A stretch of 64,000 nucleotides of DNA from Halichondria panicea (GCF_963675165.1 NC_087379.1:7346339-7410338); one strand, 5' to 3'; positions 1 through 10,106 are shown, counted from the stretch's first letter. Notes: a model not told the origin generated them from the sequence alone. Program-made: numbers and translations.

Positions 1-21
1 TTCACACAGCCTTCAATTTCC
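1..21 (-). pseudogene. WAB exon 10 fragment, cut by window edge
   Basis: This is the 5' end of an exon 10 copy of the WAB gene. It matches the intact exon at 18850-18870 and the copy at 13269-13289. The rest lies outside the window. It directly precedes the TRAF-1 upstream region, just as another exon 10 copy precedes TRAF-6. Confidence 0.6.
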
Positions 22-149
22 TATATACAAGTGAATTCACATGAAGAGTGATACAGTCAACACATGGCTTTCTCATTGTGTCAACACCGAAAGTGGATGT
101 ATATACTATTATGTCAACAATGAAAAGAACACATTAAACGACTTTGTTA

Positions 150-159
150 CCTAATATGG
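150..159 (+). promoter_or_regulatory. CArG box upstream of TRAF-1
   Basis: CCTAATATGG fits the SRF/MADS consensus CC(A/T)6GG and lies 120 bp before the TRAF-1 start. The same box recurs at a similar distance before most TRAF copies. TRAF-1 and TRAF-6 lack the CATGTGAC E-box that other copies carry just downstream. Confidence 0.5.
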
Positions 160-278
160 GATTAAGCTATATGTACTACTGAGAAAGGAAAGATTAACGA
201 GATAATCTCTGATATAACTGACAGTGTGTCAAAAGAGACGACACAGTGACACCTGTTTAGTTACAAGACAATCAAGAG

Positions 279-1646
279 ATGGCAGAAGGCTACCCCAACA
301 ACCAGCAACAAGCTGAAAAGAGAATAATAGGATTTGATTGTGAGTTTGTGGAACCTCCACCAGAAAAATACGTCCAGTCAGAGTGTCCAGTTTGTCTCCA
401 GATCATTCGAGACCCCCACCAGGTCACATGTTGTGGAATGAAGTTTTGCAAAGCTTGTATTGAGCACAACATAGCCATTCAAAAGCCGTGCCCAGCTTGC
501 AACGAAGAATTTTCGAGTTTTGCCGATAAAGGTTTGAAACAATCGCTCTACAGTTTGAAAGTTCATTGTAGCCACCAGAAAGATGGGTGTGAGTGGACAG
601 GGGAACTGAGACAGCTTGACAAACACCTCAACACAGACCCACAGCCAGAGAAACGGTTTGAAGGTTGTCAGTTTGTTGAGATTAATTGCATTTGTAATTG
701 CGGGGACCAACTGCAACGAAGGTACATTCTAAACCACAAAATTAAGAATTGCCCCAAACGTCCATTCGGTTGTGAGCACTGCCATTATTATAAGTCTACT
801 TATGATGATGTCACCAACAACCACTGGCCGGTGTGTGGGTCCTTCCCTGTCCCCTGCCATAACCAGTGTGGTTCAACTATCCAACGTCAGAATCTAGACA
901 GCCATGTTGCCGATGAGTGCCCCCTGACTATCATTAAATGTGACTTCCACCACGTAGGCTGTGCTGTGAAACTTCCTCGACAAGACATGCCAGAACACCT
1001 GAGAGAGAACCTACTCACACACATCTCTCTATTGGCCGCTAGTCATGCCAAGCAACAATCTAAGACTACACAACAAAGAGAAGAAATCACCAAGCAACAA
1101 GCTGACATTGCTAGTTTAATTGAAGAGAATAAACAGCTAAGGATGAAACATACCGAATTGGCGCCATTGCAACAAATGCTCACCGTGAACTCTGAACCTC
1201 TTGGTGCCCCTATCCTTACAATGACCGACTTCCAACAGCGCAAGAGAGATGACGATGAGTGGTTTTCCCCTCCAGTCTATAACCACTATCAGGGCTACAG
1301 GATCTGTCTCGGTGTGTACGCTAACGGCAAGAACACTGGTAAAGGAACACACGTCACTGTGGGTGTGTGCTTAATGAGAGGAGAGTTTGACAATTCTCTA
1401 AAATGGCCGTTTCGTGGTGTGATTTCTTTTCAACTGCTGGACCAAGTCAATGGCAAGGATCATAAAACAGACACCATCAACTATAGTGACAAAGCATCTG
1501 ACAAGCACTGTAACAGAGTAACAAAGGGAGAGATATCACCCAGTGCCGTGGTAAGTACAAAGTTCATTGCTCACACTGAATTGGAACCCAAGTATTTACG
1601 AAACGACACCCTTCTCTTCCAAATACACAAAGTAGAACTGAAGTAG
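279..1646 (+). CDS. TRAF-1: TRAF-like RING/zf-TRAF/MATH protein, 455 aa
   Basis: Single-exon gene for a TRAF-family protein, probably a cytoplasmic ubiquitin-ligase or adaptor of innate signalling (family knowledge). Residues 1-35 hold a short N-terminus with the RIIGFDCEF motif. The RING runs from C36 to C74, but the usual zinc-binding His (residue 54) is Met. TRAF-type zinc fingers span about 96-245, a coiled coil about 255-303 (QQREEITKQQ heptads), and the MATH/TRAF-C domain about 310-455. The N-terminus MAEGY is shared only with TRAF-6. The start is the first in-frame ATG and aligns with every other copy. Intact. A WAB exon 10 fragment lies upstream and exon 10/12 fragments downstream, on the other strand. 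Confidence 0.9.
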   Translation: MAEGYPNNQQQAEKRIIGFDCEFVEPPPEKYVQSECPVCLQIIRDPHQVTCCGMKFCKACIEHNIAIQKPCPACNEEFSSFADKGLKQSLYSLKVHCSHQKDGCEWTGELRQLDKHLNTDPQPEKRFEGCQFVEINCICNCGDQLQRRYILNHKIKNCPKRPFGCEHCHYYKSTYDDVTNNHWPVCGSFPVPCHNQCGSTIQRQNLDSHVADECPLTIIKCDFHHVGCAVKLPRQDMPEHLRENLLTHISLLAASHAKQQSKTTQQREEITKQQADIASLIEENKQLRMKHTELAPLQQMLTVNSEPLGAPILTMTDFQQRKRDDDEWFSPPVYNHYQGYRICLGVYANGKNTGKGTHVTVGVCLMRGEFDNSLKWPFRGVISFQLLDQVNGKDHKTDTINYSDKASDKHCNRVTKGEISPSAVVSTKFIAHTELEPKYLRNDTLLFQIHKVELK

Positions 1647-1703
1647 TTACTTAAATTATTCCTGTCAATTATGTGTGTAGACTAAGTGATTAGCTTGGAC
1701 TAT

Positions 1704-1994
1704 AACCAGAGGAAGTTATTCTTATGGAGAGCAGCCTATATTATATATGCACACACACATGCACTGGTTTCACTTTCAAGTGATGCCAACATCTAATAGA
1801 GCAAAGACATTGTTTGTAGTGTCACCTTTCTCCTCCTGTTTTGGGGGTGAAGTTCTTTGGAGGAAAATGTTTGAGAGCGAGCATGTCAGTGGGTGCTCGA
1901 GTTGAAGGTGTTCTTGAGTAGAGGGTCAGCCCCTAGTCTGATTAGACACGCCACTGTCGCCAGGTATTGTCTCTGAGCAGCTCAATGGAGGACA
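1704..1994 (-). pseudogene. WAB exon 10 and exon 12 fragments
   Basis: A 34-bp piece of exon 10 (about 1704-1737) is followed by intron-12-like sequence and a nearly full exon 12 (1826-1994), the ankyrin-repeat exon. Exon 12 is 169 nt here against 167 in the intact gene, so it is frameshifted. Splice-site dinucleotides remain at both ends. It lies antisense to the flanking TRAF genes. Confidence 0.75.
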
Positions 1995-1995
1995 C

Positions 1996-1998
1996 TGT

Positions 1999-2093
<95 letters not shown>
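1996..2093. repeat. (GT)n microsatellite
   Basis: Long GT tract directly outside the 3' splice site of the exon 12 copy. Read in the WAB sense strand it is (CA)n leading into the acceptor. Confidence 0.95.
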
Positions 2094-2095
<2 letters not shown>

Positions 2096-2195
2096 GGACA
2101 CTGCATGCGTTTGTGAGAGTACATTCCGAGACAATGTACTTTCACAAACGGAAATCATAGCTATGGTTAAATATACCTAATATAGGTTCGAAAGG

Positions 2196-2203
2196 CATGT
2201 GAC
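2196..2203 (+). promoter_or_regulatory. E-box of the TRAF-2 promoter module
   Basis: CATGTGAC lies 62 bp before the TRAF-2 ATG. The CArG box just upstream (about 2175-2184) is degenerate (CCTAATATAG). Confidence 0.35.
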
Positions 2204-2264
2204 TATAATTATCACAGACTGCATTCCTATCAAAAAGGCATGTTTTAGTTTACAATACAAAAGA

Positions 2265-3708
2265 ATGGCAGCACTGGACTCCAATATCCAACAAAAATCG
2301 GACAAGAGAATAATAGGATTTGATTGTGAGTTTGTGAAGCCACCACCTTCGGAATACATCCAGTCAGAGTGTCCAGTTTGTCTCCAGATCATTCGAGAGC
2401 CCCACCAGGTCACATGCTGTGGAAAGAAATTTTGCCAAGCTTGTATTGAAACTATCAGAGCAATTAAAAAGCCGTGCCCAACTTGCAACAAGGAGTTTTC
2501 AAATTTCCCCGACAAAGCTTTGAAACTATCGCTCTATGGGTTGAAAGTTCGCTGTAGCCACCAGAAAGACGGGTGTAAGTGGACGGGGGAACTGAGACAG
2601 TTTGATGAGCACCTTAACAAAGATCCACAGACAGAGAAACGGTTTGAAGGTTGTCAGTTTGTTGAGATCGATTGCATCTATAATTGCGATAACCAAATGC
2701 AGCGAAGGTACATTCAAGTCCACCAAATTAAGTATTGCCCCAAACGTTCATTCAGTTGTGAGCACTGCCATGATTACAAGTCTACCTATGATGATGTCAC
2801 CAACAACCACTGGCCTGTGTGTGGGTCCTTCCCTGTCCCCTGCCCTAACCAGTGTGGTTCAACTATCCAATGTCAGAATATAGACAGCCATGTTGCCGAT
2901 GAGTGCCCCCTGACCACCATCAACTGTGACTTTCACCACGTGGGCTGTGCTGTAAAACTCCCTCGACAAGACATGCCAGACCATGCTTACAGTTACCTCC
3001 TAGCACACATCTCTCTATTAGCCACCAGTCATGCCAAGCAACAAGCTGAGATAATACAACAAAGAAAAGAAATCACAAATTTGAAAGTTAATCACAATAA
3101 TTATAGTGACTAGCAAACACCAAAACCTCGAGCACAAGTTTCAATCGCTGGAAGCTGAAAATGGACAACTTAAAACCAAAATTCTTGGGTTAGAGCCATT
3201 GCAACCACTACAACCACGTGCACTGCTCAAGACTTCCCCTCCCATCGTGAACTCTGAGCCTCTTAGTGCTCCTGTTCTTACAATGGCCAACTTCCAACAG
3301 CACAAGAGAGATAACGACAGCTGGTACTCCCCTCCAGTCTATACCCACCATCAGGGCTACAAGATCTGTCTTAAAGTGTATGCTAACGGCTCGGGCTCTG
3401 GTAAAAGAACACACGTCTCTGTATACGTGTGTTTCATGAGAGGAGAGTTTGACGATTCTTTAACATGGCCGTTTCAAGGAACTCTTACATTACAACTATT
3501 GAACCAGGTCAATGGTGACGGTCATGTAAGAGGCAGAAACATCTACAATAATGATAAAACACCTAACATGCACGGTAGTAGAGTGACAGTGGAAGAAATA
3601 TCATTGGGATGGGGAAAAACAACACTTATTGCTCACTCTGAACTGGAGCCCAAGTATTTACGAAACGACACCCTTCTCTTCCAAGTATTCAAAGAAGAAA
3701 TGAACTAG
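2265..3708 (+). pseudogene. TRAF-2: TRAF-like gene with one frameshift
   Basis: Two overlapping frames together give a full TRAF-like protein. Residues from 2265 (MAALDSNIQQ) to the stop at 3111-3113 hold the RING, zinc fingers and the start of the coiled coil. The second frame, open from 3085 to 3708, holds the rest of the coiled coil and the whole MATH domain. A one-base shift anywhere in 3085-3110 explains the break. The family RING pattern (Lys at the His position) is kept. The N-terminal type MAALDS is shared with TRAF-3. A sequencing error cannot be excluded. If the stop is real, the product would be a RING-zinc-finger protein without MATH. Confidence 0.8.
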
Positions 3709-3713
3709 ATACT

Positions 3714-4558
3714 TAATAATTAAAAGGAGCGAAAACAATATTACAAGCATACACCAGTCATACATTTAGCTATTACGTAAAATGCATAGTGCTTGTAATA
3801 CTTAGTTTGTATGTGTTCATCATTATTGCATCCAGTCTAGATCTAGAGAGTAAGATTACCATGAGTAGTTGTACTAGGAAATGATGCTGACAACCATTGC
3901 GTACACTGCAAGTAAACCTATAGAGAGTAGAATACCACACATTTGTGAGTAGTTGTACTTAAGTGTATCTTGAGATTGAAACATTTCTAAGAAATGATGC
4001 TGATACCATTGTGTAGGTGAATGAATAAGCTACAAACATAATTATTCAAAAATATTTCTCTAAAAAATTGTTATAGTGGAAAATCATTTAGGTGAAAACG
4101 GGGATGATTGTAAAAAATGTATGTAACATCAATTATCTCTGGAAGTAAAGTGTTTCTGGAAAAATTGCTTCTACCAAAAGATAGACAATAATTATTTACT
4201 AACAATAATTATACATGTGAAAAAAAATTGGACCTTAGCCGAAAACTTTACTTGAAATCTCTCCCTAAGCGAAAAGGCACCCAAAAACACACATAATGGA
4301 GTATGAAACAGCGTGTGTACTTATGTAAACAATTTTAATCCATGCATATGTTAGCTCAACTATCCACTGATGTTATGCCAGAGTTCCAGACCTTAGCCGA
4401 CAACGGTTGGTGTTTTTCCTCCCTAAGCTTTTGCTCACTATAACAATTTGTTGCTGTTGTAAAAGCAACCACATACCCACCACCTTAGATTTCCATGGAA
4501 ACATTTTTGGATATGTTGAAGCTCAAGCATTCACCTACACTTCTTGGCTCTATCCTAT
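3714..4558. other. AT-rich spacer without recognised gene
   Basis: I see no convincing coding exon, RNA gene or transposon ends here. It separates the TRAF-2 3' end from a run of WAB exon fragments. Confidence 0.5.
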
Positions 4559-4972
4559 TGGTGTGAGGTGCTCTGGAGGGAGGGACCATCACAAGAGATC
4601 GAGAGACACCACATCACGTCACCTCACTGGACTCAGGCTGTGTGTGGGGAGGGGGGAGTGAAGAAAGCTATACATGGGCAGTATAGATGTGTACGGTAGT
4701 TAGTTAGCAGTATCTAGTTAGCAGTACAGTATTGTATGTGTTTGTGGCTATAGGGCGGCCTGCAAGAATGGGGGGAGGGTGCTCACTTTGTCTCCTAGTT
4801 TTGGAGACACCTTTTTCCCCTGTTTACAATCATTCTAGTGTTCTACCTCTGGTGAGTGAAGCTGCAGTAAATCATTCTTTTACATGTCACATGACTGAGT
4901 CATGCACTATGATCCCCCAGCTACTGTCGCCAGATCTTGTCTCTGAGTAGCTCAATCAATGCATGGAGAACA
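4559..4972 (-). pseudogene. WAB exon 9, 8 and 12 fragments
   Basis: In WAB (-) orientation there is a decayed exon 9 piece (about 4559-4637), an exon 8 3' part (about 4787-4822), sequence homologous to the flank before exon 8, and the 5' part of exon 12 (about 4924-4972). All are shortened or mutated. Exon 12 joined directly behind exon 8 shows that exons 9-11 were lost or rearranged in this unit. Confidence 0.65.
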
Positions 4973-5040
4973 CTGTGTGCATGTGTGTGTGTGTGTGGTG
5001 TGGAAAGTGATTGCACAAACAAATGAATTTTGTTACTGTA

Positions 5041-5050
5041 CCTAATATGG
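5041..5050 (+). promoter_or_regulatory. CArG box in front of a TRAF stub
   Basis: CCTAATATGG followed by CATGTGAC at 5060-5067 is the full TRAF promoter module. It now precedes only a TRAF 5' stub at 5153. Confidence 0.5.
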
Positions 5051-5152
5051 GTCAAAAAGCATGTGACTCGTCACAAAAGTGTGAATAATATGCAACAATA
5101 ATATTCATTATTAAAAGAGCTGACAAACATAAATGAAATTACAGCTAAAGAA

Positions 5153-5192
5153 ATGGCAGCACTGAACCCCAACAGCATTAACAAGCAACAAG

Positions 5193-5193
<1 letters not shown>
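5153..5193 (+). pseudogene. TRAF 5' stub running into a GT repeat
   Basis: The typical TRAF start (MAALNPN, then KQQA) is present for about a dozen codons and then runs straight into a (GT)n tract. The promoter module is present upstream at 5041-5067. It is the remnant of a sixteenth TRAF copy whose body was lost, probably by recombination or slippage at the microsatellite. Confidence 0.7.
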
Positions 5194-5248
<55 letters not shown>

Positions 5249-5264
5249 GTGCGTGCGTGTGTGT
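5194..5264. repeat. (GT)n microsatellite
   Basis: GT tract with a few GC interruptions, fused to the 5' stub of a TRAF gene. Confidence 0.95.
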
Positions 5265-5491
5265 AGGTATTATGGTCATTGTGTGTTCCATTGTACATGT
5301 GTCAATCAACTGGCCACATATGGCCAGTTGGTTGACAATGTACAATGGGACACTGCATCTGTGAAAGTACATTCACAATGTACGCGTTCACAAACTGCAA
5401 TGAATTTGTTACTTAATATGTGTTAGAGAATGCGTGTGACTATCTCACAGACTGCTCAAAAAGGCCTGTTTTAGTTTATAATACAAAAGAA

Positions 5492-6817
5492 ATGGCAGCA
5501 CTGGACTCCAGTATCCAACAAAAACCAGACAAGAGAATAATAGGATTTGAGTGTGAGTTTGTGGAACCTCCACCAGAACAATTCGTCCAGTTAGAGTGTC
5601 CAGTTTGTCTCCAGATCATTCGAGAGCCCCACCAGGTCACATGCTGTGGAAAGAAATTTTGCCAAGCTTGTATTGAGCACATCAGAGCAATGCAAAAGCC
5701 GTGCCCAACTTGCAACAAGGAGTTTTCCAATTTTCCCGACAAAGCTTTGAAAATATCGCTCTATGGGTTGAAAGTTCGCTGTAGCCACCAGAATAACGGG
5801 TGTGAGTGGACGGGGGAACTGAGACAGTTTGATGAGCACCTTAACACAGATTCACAGCCAGAGAAACAACTCGATGGATGCCAGTTCGTCAAAATAGATT
5901 GTATCTATAATTGTGGAAACCACCAGCAGCGAAGGTACATTCAAAACCACCGAATTAAGGATTGCCCCAAACGATTATTCGATTGTGAGCACTGCCAAGA
6001 TTACAAGTCTACCTATGATGATGTCACCAACAACCACTGGCCTGTGTGTGGGTCCTTCCCTGTCCCCTGCCCTAAACAGTGTGGTTCAACAATCCAACGT
6101 CAGAATATAGACAGCCATGTTGCTGATGAGTGCCCCCTGACCACCATCAACTGTGACTTCCACCACATAGGCTGTGCTGTGAAACTCCCTCGACAAGACA
6201 TGCCAGAACACCTGAGAGAGAACCTACTCACACACATCTCTCTATTGGCCACCAGTCATGCCAAGCAACAAGACAAAATCACAAGTCTGGAAGCTGAAAA
6301 TAGAATACTTAAAACAAAAATTAACGAGTTGGAACCAATGCTCAGGACTGCACCTCCCATCGTGAACTCTAGACCTTATGGTGCCCCTGTCCTTATAATG
6401 ACGAACTACCAACGGCACAAGAGAGATGACGACCGCTGGTACTCCCCTCCAGTCTACACCCATCATCAGGGCTACAAGATCTGTCTCTGTGTGTACGCTA
6501 ACGGCTGCAACACTGGTAAAGGAACACACGTCTCTGTGTTTGTGCACTTCATGAGAGGAGAGTTTGACGATTCTCTGAAATGGCCGTTTCGTGGTGTGAT
6601 TTCATATCAACTACTGGACCAGGTCAATGGAGAGGATCATAAAACTAGCACAGAATTCTACAACGACAAAGTACAAAATAAATACTGTACCGGAAGAGTG
6701 ACAGAGGGAGAGAGGGGAGGGGGGTGGGGGGAACCAAAGTTCATTGCTCACTCTGAACTGGAGCCCAAGTATTTACGAAACGACACCCTTTTCTTCCAAA
6801 TACACTATTATAAGTAG
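5492..6817 (+). CDS. TRAF-3: TRAF-like RING/zf-TRAF/MATH protein, 441 aa
   Basis: Intact single-exon TRAF-like gene. The frame is open from 5420, but the start at 5492 (MAALDSSIQQ) aligns with the other copies. RING about 36-75 with Lys at the His position, zinc fingers about 96-245, a short coiled coil about 258-290, MATH about 300-441. The 24-residue 5' extension has no counterpart elsewhere and I reject it. The C-terminus ends IHYYK rather than IHKVELK, because a small change near the end brings the stop forward. A Gly-rich loop (GERGGGWGEP) lies in MATH at one of the positions that differs in every copy. The CArG box upstream is degenerate. Confidence 0.9.
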   Translation: MAALDSSIQQKPDKRIIGFECEFVEPPPEQFVQLECPVCLQIIREPHQVTCCGKKFCQACIEHIRAMQKPCPTCNKEFSNFPDKALKISLYGLKVRCSHQNNGCEWTGELRQFDEHLNTDSQPEKQLDGCQFVKIDCIYNCGNHQQRRYIQNHRIKDCPKRLFDCEHCQDYKSTYDDVTNNHWPVCGSFPVPCPKQCGSTIQRQNIDSHVADECPLTTINCDFHHIGCAVKLPRQDMPEHLRENLLTHISLLATSHAKQQDKITSLEAENRILKTKINELEPMLRTAPPIVNSRPYGAPVLIMTNYQRHKRDDDRWYSPPVYTHHQGYKICLCVYANGCNTGKGTHVSVFVHFMRGEFDDSLKWPFRGVISYQLLDQVNGEDHKTSTEFYNDKVQNKYCTGRVTEGERGGGWGEPKFIAHSELEPKYLRNDTLFFQIHYYK

Positions 6818-7459
6818 AACTGAAGTAGTTACTTAGATAGAAGAGTGATGATTATAATTATTGCACAATAATTACTAATTTTTATCTGTGTACATGCATT
6901 GTACTGATTACATTTACCTTAATGTTACTATTATAGACTGGTAGTAACTTTAGCGTTTTCAGATTTATCTCTGTTTTTAGGGTATTAATTTTGGTGGCTT
7001 TGTAGCAAATTCACTAGCATAATATTTGTCAAAAGTTATACAAGTATGCATGTGTTTTAAGGTTTAATGGAAAGTTGAAAAAAGGGTTACCTTGCTTAGC
7101 TAATAATGTCAAAAGTACACAAAAATAAAAAAAGTTTTTTTTATTAATGAGATTCATAGGTTCATAGTTTTTAAATGCGTTTTATAGCGTTAATTACAAA
7201 AACACTGAAATTCGCTAAATTAGTACCAGTTTATAATAGTAACACATAATGATTGCTCAGTTTAATTTTTGATAAGCAAGTGGTACAGTGTCATGCAGTC
7301 AGTGGGTTGGGCAATGGGTCAAATTGGTAACGTAAATTGATATAATTACACGGTGGCCAAAAAATTGCTGGCCGTTCTTTGTCTAACTGCTCGCATTGAA
7401 CTTACTTACCACTCGCTAGCCGTGGACAGAGGTAGTGCAATCAGCATTAAATAACCAAC
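6818..7459. other. AT-rich spacer with a repeated block
   Basis: No gene seen. About 7265-7430 (GTGGCCAA, then AAAATTGCTGG and GTTGAACTT-like words) resembles 14400-14540, so the spacer belongs to the repeated unit. Confidence 0.5.
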
Positions 7460-7950
7460 CTCCTGTTTCTAGATTCCACCCATAGTTCAGAGTCTAGCAT
7501 GGACTTGAACACGGGGCTATGGGCACAGAGAACCAGTCTGTGTGCATGGAATCAGGACCCGTCCTCTGATACCAGTTCCACGTCACTCAGACTCGGACTA
7601 TTGATGTACGACGCCAGGTCAAACAGTGGCTCTGCAAGGAGGAGTTTAGGGAAATTTCTATTGTATACAACATAAACGGTATCACATACAACTGCTATAC
7701 ATACACACATGCACTGCATGGTATTACTTACAAATGATGTCAATATCTAATAGAGCAAAGAGCTGTATACATTGTTTGTAGTCTCACCTTTCTTCCAGTT
7801 TTGGGGTGAAGTTCTTTGGAGGAAAGTGTTTGAAAGCGAGCATGTCAGTGGCTTGAGTTGAAGGTGTTCTTGAGAAGAGGGTCAGCCCCTAGTCTGATTA
7901 GACACGTCACTGTCGCCAGGTCTTGTCTCTGAGCAGCTCAATGGAGAACA
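7460..7950 (-). pseudogene. WAB exon 13 (BTB) and exon 12 (ankyrin) fragments
   Basis: Exon 13 (7460-7631) codes for the first part of the BTB domain but is 172 nt against 173 in the intact gene, so it is frameshifted. Exon 12 (7788-7950) follows in correct order and is also shortened. They lie just upstream of TRAF-4 and antisense to it, as in the intact WAB/TRAF-7 arrangement. Confidence 0.8.
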
Positions 7951-8143
7951 CTATGTGTGTGTGTGTGCGTGTGGTGCATGGTATTGTATGCCGCATTGTG
8001 TCAACCAACTGACCACATTCCACTTAATGGACTAGAGTGTGTGGGTAAGCACGAATGGTATGAGACTTCCCACACAAATTAATACACTGTCAAATAGCCG
8101 ACACACCCTGTTTAGTCATTACACGAAAGTAAATGTTCAAGAG

Positions 8144-9490
8144 ATGGCAGCACTGAACCCCAAAAACCAGCAACAAGCTGACAAGAGAATAATAGGATTC
8201 GATTGTGAGTTTGTGAAGCCACCACCTTCGGAATACATCCAGTCAGACTGCCCAGTTTGTCTCCAGATCAATCGAGAGCCCCACCAGGTCACATGTTGTG
8301 GAATGAAATTTTGCAAAGCTTGTATTGAACATATCAAAGCAATTAAAAAGCCGTGCCCAACTTGTAACGGACAATTTTCAATTTTTGCCGATAAGGGTTT
8401 GAAACAATCGCTCTACAGTTTGAAAGTTCGATGTAGCCACCAGAAAGACGGGTGTGAGTGGACGGGGGAACTGAGACAGCTTGATGAGCACCTCAACACA
8501 GATCCACAGCCAGATAAACAACTTGATGGATGTAAGTTTGTTGAGATTGCTTGTTTCTATAAATGCGGGAACCATCAGCAACGAAGGTACATTCAAAACC
8601 ACCAAATTAAGGATTGCCCCAAACGTCCATTCAGTTGTGAACACTGCCAAGATTACAAGTCTACCTATGATGATGTCACCAACAACCACTGGCCTGTGTG
8701 TGGGTCCTTCCCTGTCCCCTGCCCTAACCAGTGTGGTTCAACTATCCAGCGTCAGAATATAGACAGCCATGTTGCCGATGAGTGCCCCCTGACCACCATC
8801 AACTGTGACTTCCACCACGTTGGCTGTGCTGTGAAACTCCCTCGACAAGACATGCCAGAACACCTGAGAGAGAACCTACTCACACACATCTCTCTATTAG
8901 CCACCAGTCATGCCAAGCAACAGCACAAAATCACAAGTCTGGAAGCTGAAAACAGAATACTTAAAACAAAAATTAACGAGTTGGAACCAATGAAACAACT
9001 GCTCACGACTGCACCTCCCATCGTGAACTCTAGACCTCTTGGTCCCCCTGTTCTTACAATGACCAACTTTAGACAGCACAAGAGAGATAAAGATCAATGG
9101 TATTCCCCTCCAGTCTACACCCACCATCACGGCTACAAAATCTGTCTTAAAGTGAACGCTAATGGTAATGGCAGTGGTAAAGGAACACGCGTCTCTGTGT
9201 TTGTGTCCTTCATGAGAGGAGAGTTTGACGATTCTTTGAAATGGCCGTTTCGTGGTGCAATATCATATCAACTACTGGACCAGGTCAATGGCGAGAATCA
9301 TAAAAGAGTCACACTTCCATACGATGACGATACACCAAATGTAAGCTGTACCAGAGTGACAAAGGGAGAGAGGGGAGTGGGGCGGGGAAATTCACAGTTC
9401 ATTGCTCACTCTGAACTGGAGCCCAAGTATTTACAAAACAACACCCTTCTCTTCCAAATATACAAAGTAGAATTGAATAAACTAGTATAA
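8144..9490 (+). CDS. TRAF-4: TRAF-like RING/zf-TRAF/MATH protein, 448 aa
   Basis: Intact single-exon TRAF-like gene. The frame is open from 8039; the start at 8144 (MAALNPKNQQQ) is chosen because it aligns with the family. RING about 38-77 with Met at the His position, zinc fingers about 98-247, coiled coil about 258-290 (ITSLEAENRILKTKINELE), MATH about 305-448. In this copy the C-terminus is extended past VELN by KLV. No clear CArG box is left upstream, so promoter strength may differ. Downstream lies a 65-bp tandem array instead of WAB exons. Confidence 0.9.
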   Translation: MAALNPKNQQQADKRIIGFDCEFVKPPPSEYIQSDCPVCLQINREPHQVTCCGMKFCKACIEHIKAIKKPCPTCNGQFSIFADKGLKQSLYSLKVRCSHQKDGCEWTGELRQLDEHLNTDPQPDKQLDGCKFVEIACFYKCGNHQQRRYIQNHQIKDCPKRPFSCEHCQDYKSTYDDVTNNHWPVCGSFPVPCPNQCGSTIQRQNIDSHVADECPLTTINCDFHHVGCAVKLPRQDMPEHLRENLLTHISLLATSHAKQQHKITSLEAENRILKTKINELEPMKQLLTTAPPIVNSRPLGPPVLTMTNFRQHKRDKDQWYSPPVYTHHHGYKICLKVNANGNGSGKGTRVSVFVSFMRGEFDDSLKWPFRGAISYQLLDQVNGENHKRVTLPYDDDTPNVSCTRVTKGERGVGRGNSQFIAHSELEPKYLQNNTLLFQIYKVELNKLV

Positions 9491-9651
9491 TTTTTTTATA
9501 TAGACTACATATGTAATCTACATGGCTGTTCATTATTGCAACGGCACACACCAGGAAAACAGCAAAGAGAGACTTGTTCATTTTCTTTAGTTGTTAGAGC
9601 AACTTTGCATGTGGACAGTTGATATTCACCAGTTGTGTTGCTTGATGTGGC

Positions 9652-10106
9652 ATGAGTGGTCCCCTGCTTTTATAGTCAGCACCCTATATTAGTGCATTGT
9701 TTGCTATAGGAAGTAAGCATAGAAGTGGGTCCCCTGCTTTTATAGTCAGCACCCTAGTGCATTGTTTGCTATAGGAAGTAAGCATAGAAGTGGGTCCCCT
9801 GCTTTTATAGTCAGCACCCTAGTGCATTGTTTGCTATAGGAAGTAAGCATAGAAGTGGGTCCCCTGCTTTTATAGTCAGCACCCTAGTGCATTGTTTGCT
9901 ATAGGAAGTAAGCATAGAAGTGGGTCCCCTGCTTTTATAGTCAGCACCCTAGTGCATTGTTTGCTATAGGAAGTAAGCATAGAAGTGGGTCCCCTGCTTT
10001 TATAGTCAGCACCCTAGTGCATTGTTTGCTATAGGAAGTAAGCATAGAAGTGGGTCCCCTGCTTTTATAGTCAGCACCCTAGTGCATTGTTTGCTATAGG
10101 AAGTAT
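9652..10106. repeat. 65-bp tandem repeat, about 7 copies
   Basis: Seven head-to-tail copies of a 65-bp unit containing CCCCTGCTTTTATAGTCAGC. Later copies start at 9721, 9786, 9851, 9916, 9981 and 10046. Copies 2-7 are essentially identical, while the first carries a 5-base insertion. I found no other copy in the window. It is a minisatellite with recent expansion. Confidence 0.95.

Noticed and set aside
2199..2264. N-terminal extension of TRAF-2, and the similar extensions of TRAF-3, -4, -8 and -12
   Set aside because: The extensions are unrelated to one another and lie in promoter sequence, while the downstream ATG aligns in all copies.
2602..2883. Recurrent 93-residue frame over the zinc-finger region (MMSTSTQIHSQ type), seen in most TRAF copies
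   Set aside because: It is an alternative frame of the conserved TRAF coding sequence on the same strand and follows TRAF conservation only; no independent evidence.
5071..5426. Cys/Val- or Thr/His-repeat proteins over (GT)n/(CA)n tracts
   Set aside because: Pure microsatellite translation; also at 36607, 39812, 52143 and 58951.
9652..10106. CRISPR array from the 65-bp repeat
   Set aside because: The whole 65-bp unit repeats, with no variable spacers.
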